DNA of 64,000 bases from Isoperla grammatica (GCA_945910005.1 OX246746.1:16206022-16270021), one strand, 5' to 3'; counted from the stretch's first letter, positions 11,411-22,440 are shown. The notes: generated by a model from the sequence alone, not told the origin. Numbers and translations are program-made.

Positions 11411-13032
11411 GTAAGTTGATTGAGTAGTGATTTATTTGTAAACACCACCTTCCTCCTTTTTTTAAGCCATAACACATTTTCAATTTTTTAAACCGTATTT
11501 TTATCGTGTTTCATGGTTGATTGAGAAAATGATAATTAATAAAGTTCAATCATACCCAAATTTGTTTAATTTCAAGCTCTTGTATTTAAAATAATTTAGG
11601 AATTTTTTGAGTCTTGTATCCACGTAAATGACGTTTTAACGACTGAGAGAAAATTAAAATCTTCTAATACACATTTTAGATCAAGGCTAAATAAATGGTT
11701 TTCTTAGGTTTTAGAATTTGTAAAGACTCTCCCAAACTTTGTTACAACAATCATATGCAATGCTAATCTCGTGCATGATCGATGTACTAATAATTATGTC
11801 GGATTGTTTGTATTCAAAGTCAACGTAATCACTGTAAATTTCAGAACATAGTTCGTGGCTCATTGTTACGGCTTTGGTTGGCTGGCCTCTATGCATGTTT
11901 TCTTGTCTCTTATCAGTGATGCTGATTGTGTCTATGTCAGATTGACGCGAACCATAGCAATATGGTGGTGTACTTATTTTTATGACGAAAACAGTTTTAA
12001 ATCCTAAAATACGTTTGTTTGCTTGCGTAAATATAATACACAGTTTGAATTGAAGTTGATATGGCTCTTTAATAATTGTACATAACGCTTCAACATGTAA
12101 AAACAAAACATGAATAACTGAACTAAATATGTACATTGTTTTTCTGACGAAAAAGTGCACTTCATCCATCATAATATTATTTAAATACATTTTTTCAAAT
12201 GTGTAGACTATGTCTATAGGCCTACGCATTTTGGGCGGGATTTGTGAAACCGCCTAGTCAACCCGGGACTTTTTAGTTTTCATTGCAACTGGTGGCATTT
12301 TACAAGTTTTGAAAGTGCTTTCATAGATTTATTTATATTATTATGAAGTAAGAGTAATACATTTTAAACAAATGTACATTCAATAATCAGGTTTGTCTGT
12401 GATGTTCAAATTACATTTTGATTTCCCATGCACATAGCAAGTAATCCATCAAACACTCAGTGCACTGTCAGACTGCTTCTAGTAACTACCAGTAATTATT
12501 GTAATTAGTCAACGCACTTGGACCATAACTCAACGATGACTCCATATTGACCTTGAATAGCAGTCGTTCATTTCTAGTACAGTCCGCTGACTAATACTAA
12601 TTCGGCTGTAGGCCTACACAATACACGTCATACTCCAAATATCCAAACGACTGTTTATTAAAGTTCCCAGTCTCCCGGTCTTCCTCTGACATAGCAACGA
12701 TCCCGGATGTACGAGTTCACGTACTACTATGTCAAGAGAGGGTTACGTCCCCAGTGAAACCTTGAGACAGCCGACCAGAACATCGGTTCGAGTCCCGTGC
12801 CAGGGTGGTCGGGATTGGTTGGTCGGCGCTGAATTGATAGCTCCGCCTAGCGGCTAATAGTTATTAAGAGTTATTATGGTTAGGGCTCTCAAGAAAAACA
12901 AGACATAAATATAAAGAGATAGGTAGCGGAAAAGTAGAACACTACTTGTTTTTAGTGTCATGCAGAGTCAACGATATAGATTCATAATTATTCGTAAGTA
13001 GTAATAATAATAAATACAATAGGTAATTACTT

Positions 13033-13130
13033 TTTATATGAATCCCTGTTCTAGAGGGGAAAAAACCCTGAAAAAAACCTTCATTCACGATTGCAGGTGA
13101 CCGGAAACGAATAGGCGACCTTCCGAATAA
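13033..13130 (-). repeat. Internally deleted SINE relic
   Basis: GAATCCCTGTTCTAGA, GAAAAAAACCTTCA and TGACCGGAAACGAA with GGCGACCTTCCG follow the same order as in the full SINE at 51252-51524. The middle is missing. It is therefore a decayed or deleted member of that family in the same orientation. Confidence 0.55.
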
Positions 13131-13465
13131 AAGTATTGTGTCATCACACTTTTTAAATCCCGCGCTTTAACCACAGCCTTGTTTACTTGTTACCCAGGCG
13201 CCTGATGTACTGCGTTATCGAAACCAAACAATTAAACCGCCTTCACCTCCTCCCTGTCAGTCACAGGTGTGACACAGAGGCATTGGGTTTGAAATACAGA
13301 GGTATGCCTAGGCTATTGGTTTTGAAATATAGGCCGTTACAGATCTAGCCTAGCAAACCTAATTTATTAACAGTAGAATATTAAGGTAGGCCTATCAATT
13401 CACTAAATATTAAGGTAAATATTAATTCAGTCTAAATTATTTTAGGGTGCTCGTGCTGGGGATCC

Positions 13466-13880
13466 TCATCGTTTCCAGTCGGTGTTCGGAGGGCGTAGGC
13501 CTAGGCCTAGGTCTAATTTAGCAACGGAAATATGACGGTAAACAACGTATTGATTACATTTATTGATATTTATTCAGTCAAATCACTAACGATTGACGAG
13601 ACTAATTCAGTCTGTTTCCAGTCGGTGTTCGGAGGGCGTAGGCCTAGGCCCTACCCCTAGGCCTAGGGTCTGGCCGCCTTGGCACTAGGCCCTAGACCCT
13701 AGTGTGCCCTAACAAGGAATGGAAAGAAACTAGACCTAGGCCTAATTTAGCAACGAAATATTACGGTAAACAACGTCTTGATTAGGCCTTCATTTATTGG
13801 TATTTATTCAATCAAATTACCGGTAGGCCTACTAACGATTAACAAGACTACCTAGGGCCTAGGCCTAATCCAGTCTCAAT
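13466..13880. repeat. TAGGCCTA-rich tandem duplication
   Basis: The segment CGTTTCCAGTCGGTGTTCGG, continuing AGGGCGTAGGCCTAGG and ending in TTTAGCAACG and GGTAAACAACGT, occurs twice. It starts near 13469 and near 13615. The second copy is expanded by extra CCTAGG-type words. It is probably a local duplication. No coding. Confidence 0.6.
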
Positions 13881-14907
13881 TATTTATTTTTAAAGGGTTT
13901 TGGGGATTCTTCCACGCCGACCGAGCAAAAGCCTTGGCAAACTCTAGCACCTAGCCTAGCCCAGGACCCTCGATCTAAGGATTTCTGTAAGTTTTACTCG
14001 ATAATAGATATGTTGCGTTTGTGTCAGCTGAAAGTACTTTAATCTGTGCCTATGTATTAATCGACAGGCAAATAAATAAAATAAATAAATAAACGTCTAG
14101 TATAGGCCTAGGCTCCTATTGGCCTAACCTAGTTGTTAATGATGTTCTTCTTATAGATGCCCTATGAGACCTAGGACCTTCAATCTTGGATTGATTATTC
14201 TCTCTTTCCTTTCCTTAACGGTAAGAATCTGCTAAATCTGAGACATCCAGTGAATCACTTTCACTTGGGTCCCGAGTTTCCAGCCCATCGGCTGAGTAAC
14301 CTAAAACCTTTCAGTTTGCCCTCCATTAGTTGACGAGTGTTCGTAATAGGCCTAGTCATAGGCTAGCTCTGTAGTATGCTGGTAGGCCTAACATATTATA
14401 ATCTGTGTTTACGTTTGCATATCCATGCATAATAGCTTTCCTGTTACCAGGGCAACGAAATCGGAACATGAAAGATTATTAAAGCTCATCTTTTTTCCCG
14501 GAAGAAGTCGACCATATTAGCCTAACCTAACATTTCTTGTCACAATCAGACTGAACACACTTCACAAGTCACAACACTTATCGGTTGCTTGTAATTTCTC
14601 GGGTTATGGAGCATAACTATAATTTCCCCGTTTCTGTTACCGGACTATAGGCCTAGTAAGGCTAGGCCTACTAGCCATCAACCTTTATCTGAATCCTTTG
14701 TTATTTCATCTTTCTTTCTTTCACCTTTCTTTCATCTGAATTCTTGCTTCTTTATTTGTTTAGCCTAGCCTATGTTTATCTTTGTGCTTGTCTTATGCGA
14801 GTGTTTTTCTTTTTTGTTTCAGATACGACAAGAACTTTGGCCACTTTGGTGTTAAGTTTTGCGTCAAGAAAAATAGAACATTTTTTGTCTTTTATACATT
14901 GCTGAAC

Positions 14908-16105
14908 ATTTTTTCCAGTTAGTGAGGAAACTGATTTGGAAAAAAGAGATACCAAGGCAATGCAAATTGTTAATATATAAAGCATATTTTGTACCAGTAC
15001 TCACGTATGGAGCGGTGACTTGGCCAGTTGGGAGGAAAGAAGAAAAAGTAATACAAGCAGCAGAAATGAAGTTCCTAAGGAGTGTGGCAGGAGTGACTTA
15101 GATTGATAAGATAAAGGAGCTCAAAGATAAGGAAGGAACTTGGAGGAGAGTCTAAACTTTAAGCTGGGAAAAGAAAGATTGCGGTGGTTTGGCCACACGA
15201 AAAGAATGCAGGAAGACAGGATCCCGAATATTGAGTTTGAGAAAGAAGCAGGGAAAAAGAAAATAAAGAGGGAAAGACCAAGGGCTAGTCTGAATTGAGC
15301 AATAAATGCGTACTTCTTGCTAAGTACGAACTTGACCTTGTCTTAAGTACGGAAGTGACGTCATTGTTGATGTCCGAAATGCAAAGTTTGCGAGACAAGT
15401 ATGGAAGTTCACGAGTACAAAATCATGCGTGCTCGTGAACTTGACTTACAAACTTAAAATAGCTGTCAGAAAACCAGGCACTGTTTGGAAATGTAAAATT
15501 ATCAAATTATTACTTATATTTGTAGCTTGAACATCATTTAAGTTGAAATAATTGTTCTTCCTATGATCTTTATTGTAGGCCTATAACATAAACTATGCCT
15601 AATTTTATTGATTGCTGCCACCACTACGGACGTTTTACGAAGCGAAGCGGCAAATCTAACCTCACTTCTGTCCATTTATTTTTAAGGACTGTCACTCCCT
15701 CCAAGAGTTGTCTGAATCCAAGGAAGTCAAGTTCGGAAGTTCACGAGTCGAGTACACAAGTACAAGTTGGCAAATACGTGAACTTCCAAATCAGACACGC
15801 CCCAAGACTTAGGTGGGAAGAAGTGATAGCAATGGACGTGGAAGGAAGAAATGCAACTTGGAAAGAGGTCAATCAGGAACGTTGGTGGGAAGATAGAAAA
15901 GTATGGACAGAATTCGTAGAAAGAGCAGAGGAAGAAGAAAGTGAAGAGGAGGAGCCAGAGGAAGTTAACATGAGGGAAGCGTCAGGCATATGGCCAGCCG
16001 GCTTCGATGTACCCAGGGGCCAGAATATGATGGGATTAATTTCCTATCCCCTACCCGACTTCATTGTTGGACACAACACAAGGAGCAGATATATAAAAAT
16101 TAAAA
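14908..16105 (+). mobile_element. Non-LTR retrotransposon 3' fragment, second copy, interrupted
   Basis: Same retrotransposon fragment as at 4111-4789, here on the + strand. It starts at the same point (CATTTTTTCCAG, then TTAGTGAGGAAACTG). It runs to 15282, is interrupted by a 519-bp insertion, and resumes at 15802 (AGGTGGGAAGAAGTG) to the shared 3' end and A-rich tail (GGAGCAGATATATAAAAATT). The frame is damaged by stops and indels. The second half still reads RLRWEEVIAMDVEGRNATWK and an acidic C-terminus. Confidence 0.85.
15283..15801. mobile_element. Nonautonomous DNA transposon with 5-bp target duplication
   Basis: A 519-bp insertion in the second LINE copy. Its ends are imperfect inverted repeats: GGCTAGTCTGAATTG on the left, and GGCGTGTCTGATTTG read inward from the right. 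CCAAG flanks both sides (15278-15282 and 15802-15806) but is present once at the empty site of the uninterrupted copy (near 4408). The empty-site comparison makes the boundaries firm. The interior repeats AAGTACGAACTT- and GTTCACGAG-like words. I do not assign a superfamily. Confidence 0.82.
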
Positions 16106-16322
16106 AAAAAATAGTTACTTTATTGAGTTAAAGTAGGCCTATTTTGTGTTTTAATCTGACAGTATTGTCTCAACCTGATTATTTTAAAACCTCAAGAACT
16201 GTGGCAGATAAAGACTGATAATTACCTTCTGCTACACCTGAAACAGAAGCTCATATTTCTATGAAGCAATTTGTGCTCTTTAGATCCATGCATGTTCTTG
16301 TGTTTGTATTTCTTCCTTACAG

Positions 16323-16391
16323 TCTATGTTGGTTGGCCTGCCACCCATGGCCAATGCGGGATGGGCCGGTTTGTTCCCATGGAAACGACGG
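16323..16391 (+). CDS. Putative exon of unidentified gene, cassette copy 1 (first exon)
   Basis: A 69-bp segment between acceptor TTTCTTCCTTACAG and donor CGACGG|GTAAGT. Phase 0 reads SMLVGLPPMANAGWAGLFPW then KRR. Phase 1 reads VYVGWPATHGQCGMGRFVPM then ETTG. Both are open and both continue through the next two exons. The length is a multiple of three. The product is not recognised. It may continue the 11210-11410 exon. Confidence 0.45.
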
Positions 16392-16868
16392 GTAAGTTGG
16401 TTTTCTTGAATTAACATCTTAAGCCACTTAATTAGGCTCTGCCTGTAGGGCACCACCCAGAACACATTTAAGGCACTTTGAACTAGAATAATATTCGTGT
16501 CAAGTACAAATACATCACGACGTGTCACATTTCAGGATCGTTTCAAGACCGCCGGCCACCTCAAGATCATTCAACATCGAAAACAATCGTCGACGTCGAG
16601 ACGGCGCATGGCCGATGCGGAATGGGCCGGTTTCTTCCCATGGAAACGACGGGTAAGTTGGTTTTCTTGAATTAACATCTTAAGCCACTTAATTAGGCTC
16701 TGCTTGTAGGGCACCACCTAGAACACATTTTAGGCACTTTGAACTAGAATAATATTCGTGTCAAGTACAAATACATCACGACGTGTCACATTTCAGGATC
16801 GTTTCAAGACCGCCGGCCACCTCGAGATCATCCAACATCGAAAACAATCGTCGACGTCAAGACAGCGC
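16347..16868 (+). repeat. 261-bp tandem duplication containing an exon-intron-exon unit
   Basis: Units 16347-16607 and 16608-16868 are nearly identical. They span the end of one exon, the whole intron and the next exon. Donor and acceptor are kept in both copies. The period is 3 x 87. Confidence 0.9.
16536..16652 (+). CDS. Putative exon of unidentified gene, fused cassette
   Basis: A 117-bp segment between acceptor TCACATTTCAG and donor CGACGG|GTAAGT. In phase 0 it reads DRFKTAGHLKIIQHRKQ, then SSTSRRRMADAEWAGFFPW and KRR. It therefore contains the second exon of cassette copy 1 joined to a repeat of the first exon. It arises from a 261-bp tandem duplication whose junction lies inside the exon and keeps the frame. 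Basic composition. Function unknown. Confidence 0.45.
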
Positions 16869-16889
16869 TTTCGTGTCACCATTTCGGTT
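16797..16889 (+). CDS. Putative exon of unidentified gene, cassette copy 2 (last seen exon)
   Basis: After an acceptor identical to the previous one, phase 0 reads DRFKTAGHLEIIQHRKQ then SSTSRQRFRVTISV. A GTAAGT donor follows at 16890. If not spliced there, the frame stops after a few more codons (VSSTRV then TAA). The alternative phase-1 frame stays open for about 60 codons. No downstream exon was recognised. Confidence 0.4.
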
Positions 16890-16899
16890 GTAAGTTCAA

Positions 16900-17233
16900 C
16901 ACGTGTGTAAGTCGATGCGCAAGATGTTTTAGTACAAACATTCCATTATCGTTTTCATCTCGTTTGGAAGCTTTGTAAGCTGGGTAAGATAATGGAATCA
17001 ATCAGCAATAACTTGGCAACTTCAAACTATGAAATCATCAAAACTGAAAACATATGTAAGAGTTTGATTGGTATTTTGAAATTGGTAGTGATTGGAAGGA
17101 AGATCGATTAATAGGAATGAATAGTTTTATATTCGCATTGATACAAATGAAGAAAACGGTTAAAGAAACCTAGTTAAAATTAATGTATCTCTATCAATAG
17201 ATAACTCCAGTAGTAGACCTAAAAGCTTGTTTT
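16900..17233. other. Non-coding stretch
   Basis: AT-rich sequence. I see nothing in it. Confidence 0.4.
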
Positions 17234-17266
17234 AGTTCCAGTGGTACTTGTCATAAAAGCTTGTTT

Positions 17267-17936
17267 TATACTTTATACCAGGCTGGCATGTCACCATAGA
17301 AACCGGTTCGAAGGGGACGTATTGTCCACCCCTTGAGTAGCGCTGTCACCGTTGGGGCGAGTTGTTAATGTGATTAGTGTCTTATCCGTGGCCTTTAAAT
17401 TGACCTTGTTGATGTTCTTGTATCACGAGTCCAAATGATGTAATAATGAAATACGCACATATTCTCAATATTTCTAATCATTTTACTTTACGGTCACTGT
17501 GTTATGCACAATATGACTTGAATCATGTTTCTACGATCAAAACTTACCAAGCTACATATTATGGGTAGTTATGGTTTTTAATTTCATAATTCTTAATCTC
17601 ACTCATAAGTCTCGTATTTTTCGTCCCTCAAACGAAATTCAAAAACCGCTACAGTATTTATGTAATTCCACATACATTCACGTAGTGTACACATGTTTGT
17701 AAAATTACAAAACAAAAATACTTTTTAGTAGGTGGTTAAGTTGTTCTATTGACAGGTTGTCAACCGTCATTATCAAAATGTGAGATATGGCGCTGTGAGT
17801 CCCGACGCAGGTATGCAAGTTATTCAGAAGTCGGTGGACAAGAGTGCAGGCGATAAGAGCTATTAGCATTCCATTAGGGGTCGGTAAAGTAAAACGCCAC
17901 ATCTCGCGGTGACATGCCGGCCTGGTGTAAAGTATA
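17267..17936. mobile_element. Inverted-repeat element (TATACTTTATACCAGG ends)
   Basis: The left end TATACTTTATACCAGGCTGG then CATGTCACC is matched by the right end GGTGACATGCC then GGCCTGGTGTAAAGTATA, a 29-bp imperfect terminal inverted repeat. The element is also bracketed by a longer direct repeat (AGTTCCAGT-GTACTTGTCAT then AAAAGCT, at 17234-17266 and from 17936). That is far longer than a normal TSD. The interior has no recognisable gene. Confidence 0.6.
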
Positions 17937-17979
17937 GTTCCAGTAGTACTTGTCATAAAAGCTAAGTTTGTTTTAAGTT

Positions 17980-18489
17980 TTCGCTTATAGCAAACCTCTG
18001 TGTGAATTTTGCAGTATATGTCAGAATTGGCAATTTTAGAGAGATGTAACCTAGAGCAGACTTACCTAAAAAACACATCTATGTTGTCCTATAAACTGCA
18101 ATTGGTCATACATTTGAAGAAGACTTATTATTTAAAATCTCATTTTAAGTGGACTGGGGGGTTAGTATCAAAATATTTGTTTCAGTATGTAATATTGTCA
18201 CATTCAAACGTAGCTTTGCTTACTGCCAACAACTTTCATTCAGTCACAAGTTACATAAGTGACAGTTCGAATCCTCTAACCAGAAGGCTTAATTTAACAA
18301 GCATACATATCGGGTTGAGTTGAGGTAATCATCTGTGATGAAATGTTTGTACACCTGTTTTCAATGAGTGTTGATGATATCATAGTTGGATCTGTCATTA
18401 GTGAATGGCAAGTGCATACGTAGCAAATACTTGGTTAATGTTAATGTTAAATACTTAAAGGCTGCAAATGGGCCACAACTACCCGGTGG
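17980..18489. other. Non-coding stretch
   Basis: AT-rich. The open frame at 18009-18323 has no recognisable domain and low-complexity codon use. I treat the region as empty. Confidence 0.4.
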
Positions 18490-19350
18490 GAACCTGTCCC
18501 AACCTCCCTCCCACTCGCCCACCCGCATCACTTCATATCCCTCATTCTATTTCTAAATTCCCTTGCTGATTCACACTCAACAACCTCCTCGGGTAACTCA
18601 TTCCATTCCCTAACCGTTCTTTCAACAAATCCAAACCTACCCAGATCCCTTCTTACCACTTGCTGCTGAAACTTCCATTTATGATCCCCCCTCGCTCTGT
18701 AAACCCCTTCTTGCAATCTGCTACGGGTTTCCCCTCAACCTCTTTTCCCCTAGCTGCTTTGTATAGATTACACATCCAATCACTCCTTCTTCTCTCCTCT
18801 AACGTCTCCCAACCCAGCTCCCCTATCATCGCAGTACTGAAACGCTATCATAAACCCTCATCACGTTCCCTAACTTATCTTCCTCATATCTCTAACGCCT
18901 AACTTGTCCCGTAACCTTCTTTGCCGCCCTACGATGCATCTTCTCTAGCCCCAAGACCTCCCTCTTCCTATACGGATCCTACACCGTCCCCCCATATTCC
19001 AAAATAGGCCGAACTACTGTTTTGTAAGCCCTATCCTTTACCTCCCTACTAGTTCCCTTCAGATTTCTCATAACAAACCCTAGGGTTCTATATCCCTTTC
19101 TTACACTCTCTTGCACTTGCTCCCTCCATCCCAAGTCTTCTGCCAATACAATCCCCAAATACTTATACTTCCTTACCTTCTCTACAACTAGTCCATCAAG
19201 AAAATACTCCCTCCCATCCCCTCTTAATTTACGCGTGAACCCACTTTACATTTTCCCGCATATCATCCCACCCTGTTATCAGTAACCCACTCCTGTATTC
19301 TCCTCAAATCATCCTGCAACAATTTAGTATCCTCCTCCCCCTTAATCACC
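18490..19350 (-). mobile_element. Decayed LINE (CR1/jockey-type RT C-terminus)
   Basis: Read on the - strand, fragments in shifting frames give DDLRRIQEWVTDN, KVRKYKYLGIVLAEDLGWR, YKTVVRPILEYGGTV, KREVLGLEKMHRRAAKKVTG, and a last intact piece GRFGFVERTVREWNELPEEV then VECESAREFRNRM. These are the familiar ordered motifs after the reverse-transcriptase core of CR1/jockey-like LINEs. Several frameshifts and stops break it, so it is a pseudogenic relic. The C-rich + strand composition stands out from the neighbouring DNA. Confidence 0.8.
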
Positions 19351-19359
19351 CTATACCTC

Positions 19360-19733
19360 CATAGCTTGCCGGGTATCATTGCTTTGAAACTAATTTTTAA
19401 ACAAATAATGGTAGGCCATTTAGTATTTATATATTGCCGTTACCCATTGGTCACGTGTTTCCAAATTGTTATAGTAGGGAAGTCAAGACTTCTACATTAA
19501 CCAATATGCATGGATTTCAAAATATTTTTGAATACCTAGCACACTACTTAGGCCCAGGATAACAATTTCCACATATTAATGATGATTAATTTATTGAAAA
19601 GCTTGTTTCTACCATGTGGCAACTGCTAATCAAAATCTTTGAAATCTCTACCAAATAGCTTGTTTGCTACAACTTTCTTATTTGTTAATTGCTTGTAAAT
19701 CGCTTACCATAAAGGATGATTAGTTTGTTGGTC
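19360..19733. other. Non-coding stretch
   Basis: AT-rich. I see nothing in it except that it leads into a G22 run (19734-19755) at the edge of the palindrome. Confidence 0.4.
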
Positions 19734-19766
19734 GGGGGGGGGGGGGGGGGGGGGGTTCGTTTCCAG

Positions 19767-20563
19767 GCGGAAACGAAACTTTCGACAGGCTGGAATCTTT
19801 TCTTGACCAATCTGAACCATGTGGCATGTTTTAAGTATTTTCCACAGTCTGCTAGCAGTGAATCATCCAGGTGGCGGTAGGTATTGTTGTTAAAGCAGTA
19901 TCATTTGTTCTGATAAACATGTCAAACGGGCACAAAGTTAACAATAAGTAAGCTAATACTTTATTACAACTCATTATATTAGGTTCTATACATTATATAG
20001 GCTAGGCTGTAGTACTACGTTACTAATGTAGGCCTATTAATGTAGGCATAGGCTTATTGTAGCCTAGAAATTGCCTAGACTAAAACAGTTGGGCCTAGAC
20101 CTAGGCTAGGACTACACCACGTGATGAATTGACGTCACTGTCGTCTGTAGGATGTAATTCCGACAGGCAAATTGCAGATGGAATTACTTTCCACAGTCGA
20201 AAGTGACGTCAGAAGATCACGTGGTGTAGTCCTAGCCTAGGTCTAGGCCCACCTCTTTTAGTCTAGGCAATTACTAGGCTACAATAAGCCTAGGCCTACA
20301 TTAGTAATGTAGTACTACAGCCTAGCCTATATAATGTGTAGAATCTAATATAATGTGTTGTAATAAAGTATTAGCTTACTCATTGTTAGCTTTGTGCCCG
20401 TTTGACATGTTTATCAGAACAATTAATGATAATGCTTTAACAACAATACCTACCACCACCTGGACGATTCACCGCTAGCAGACTGTGGAAAATACTTAAA
20501 ACGCGCCACATGGTTCTGATTGGTCAAGAAAAGATTCCAGCCTGTCGAAAGTTTCGTTTCCGC
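19767..20563. repeat. 797-bp near-perfect palindrome
   Basis: Starts GCGGAAACGAAACTTTCGAC and ends with its complement GTCGAAAGTTTCGTTTCCGC. Matching continues almost to the middle, with arms of about 385 bp. Shared blocks include the CCAATCTGAACCATGTGGC-type words, CAAACGGGCACAAAG and its complement, CCTAGCCTAGGTCTAGGCC, and CCACGTGAT-TGACGTCACT. The unpaired centre is only about 20-30 bases (near 20166-20190). Differences between arms are scattered substitutions and small indels. No coding region. It could be a foldback transposon or an arrested inverted duplication. Confidence 0.9.
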
Positions 20564-20899
20564 GTGGTAGTCGAGACTCACCCCCCAGCTGGGAATCTAC
20601 ATTCAGTTTCCCGAATTTTCTTGTTTCAGTTTGATCTCAACTTAATAAATGATTCTCTCAGATCAAGATTTTCAAGACCATCTGATTTTCAAGATTCGAG
20701 GAGAAGATGAAAGCCGTGTGCGGCTTCCTGGGTTGCTTTTTTGCCGCTAAAACTAGATCGAATAATCGTCTGCATATTGTCATGTTTGACTATCGATGTT
20801 GAAATGTTGTATGTTGAATATTTATTATTTATTATAAATAAACAAATAATATTGGTGAATAATTGTTTTTGAATAGCCTAGAAAAAGTCCAGAAATCTC

Positions 20900-21755
20900 C
20901 TAAGTCCATAAACTAGGTGGCAACCTCGTCTTGATACCTTGAAAAAAAATACTAAGTCCATAAACTAGGTCACAACCACAAGGTTGCAACCCCCAGGCAA
21001 CCTTCAAAACTAGGTCGCAACCTCTAGGTCACTTTCAAGAAAATTTTTTCATAGAATGCCGTCCAAGACCGTTCATAAACTAGGTCACAACCTCAAGGCA
21101 ACCTTCAAAACTAGGTCGTAACCTCTAGGTGACTTTCAAGAAAAATTTTCCATAAAATCTCATTCACAACAGCTCCTTCACTAGGTCACAACCTCAAGGC
21201 GACCTTCAAAACTAGGTCGTAACCTCTAGGTGACTTTCAAGAAAATTTTTTCATAAAATCCCATCCACAACTGTTCCTTCACTAGGTCACAACCTCTAGG
21301 CAACCTTCAAAACTAGGTCGTAACCTCTAGGTGACTTTCAAGAAAAATTTTTCATGAAATCACATCCAAAACCGTTCCTTCACTAGGTCACAACCCTTTG
21401 ATGACTTTCAAAGAAAACACCAAGTCCCAAAACTAGGTCACAGCCTCAAGGCAACCTTCAAAACTAGGTCACAACCCTTTGATGACGTTTTCACAACCCT
21501 TTGGTGACTCGCAAAGAAAAAGTCCCAAAACTAGGTCACAACCTCAAGGCAACCTTCAAAACTAGGTCACAACCTCAAGGCAACCTTCAAAACTAGGTCA
21601 CAACCCTTTGATGACATTCAAAACTAGGTCACAAGCTCTAGATCACATTCAAAGAAAATGCCAAGTCCAAAACTAGGTCGCAACCTCTAGATGACGTTCA
21701 AAACTTCACCTTTTCCCTTAGTTTTGAAGGTTTTGAACTAGGTCACAACCCTTTC
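20900..21755 (+). repeat. Complex tandem array rich in CTAGGTCACAACC
   Basis: Units mix ACTAGGTCACAACCTCAAGG then CAACCTTCAAA, and ACTAGGTCGTAACCTCTAGG then TGACTTTCAAGAAAA. A longer unit of about 102 bp runs from 20990 to 21410 and shorter 31-bp units from 21430 to 21650. The word AGGTCA occurs about a dozen times on one strand, often with AGGTGA or AGGTCG 10-20 bases away. No coding. Confidence 0.85.
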
Positions 21756-21759
21756 ATTG

Positions 21760-22440
21760 CCGGGAGTTTGCCGTGAAAGGGTTACTGCTGGGAAGGGAGG
21801 TGAGACTGGAAGCAAGGTGCAAAGTACAAATCGGTGTATACAACAAACAGCATTTGTTGAACAAGATTTATTGAACAGCCATATTGTACAGTGAACAGAG
21901 CAAGAACTATGATGGGAATGAGAAGCAGGGTGTTAGTACAATAAATGAACAACAGCTTGAGTTAAATGGCATATATTGAGAAAATTAGTACAGTATATTC
22001 ACTACAGCAAGTAGAGGTTCCATGGCCTTGAGAATGGCCGGCAAGTGCCCGGGATCGGCGTTTGGAGACTTGTGGTATGACGTTCGAGTGAGAGATGCAC
22101 GTAGTCGGAAGAGATATAGTAGTAGAAGTTTGGCAAGATGTGTTTGTAAAGGGTATGAACCCTTCTATTGGCCTGGAACAAAGAACGAGACATAGGCCTA
22201 TTAATGGATGCGATACTGCTAGAGACAACGTACATATGTCCACGCCGACTAGAGCTCTCGTATTAGCAAATGCACACACGGAATGTCCCATGCATTTTTT
22301 CTACTACGAGAGCTCCCATCTACTTGTGCAACGCAAGCTAACTGTTGGGCTCGTATTTCCGCTACCACCGTAATTATGTGAGTAAGAATTTGTTTTTAAA
22401 CTGAATCATTTTGAAATTTTATGATTTTAAATAGAAAATG
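21760..22440. other. Unassigned stretch
   Basis: Mixed composition with several short overlapping open frames on both strands around 21962-22373. None shows a domain or splice support, and they overlap each other. I see no feature I can name. Confidence 0.4.

Larger units (their letters stand above)
11411..14907. other. Presumed intron, no gene recognised
   Basis: If the exons at 11.2 and 16.3 kb belong together this is intronic. It is AT-rich up to 12.6 kb, and TAGGCCTA-rich at 13.3-14.8 kb with a local tandem duplication. It holds a SINE-like relic near 13.03-13.13 kb and a tRNA box-B-like GGTTCGAGTCC at about 12785. No long open frame survives inspection. Confidence 0.5.

Noticed and set aside
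12740..12830. Possible tRNA gene or SINE at GGTTCGAGTCC
   Set aside because: Only a box-B-like word is seen. There is no convincing box A at the right distance, no cloverleaf and no T-run.
21962..22373. Overlapping frames of 77-109 codons on both strands
   Set aside because: Mutually overlapping, no domains, no splice sites, no codon bias that favours one.
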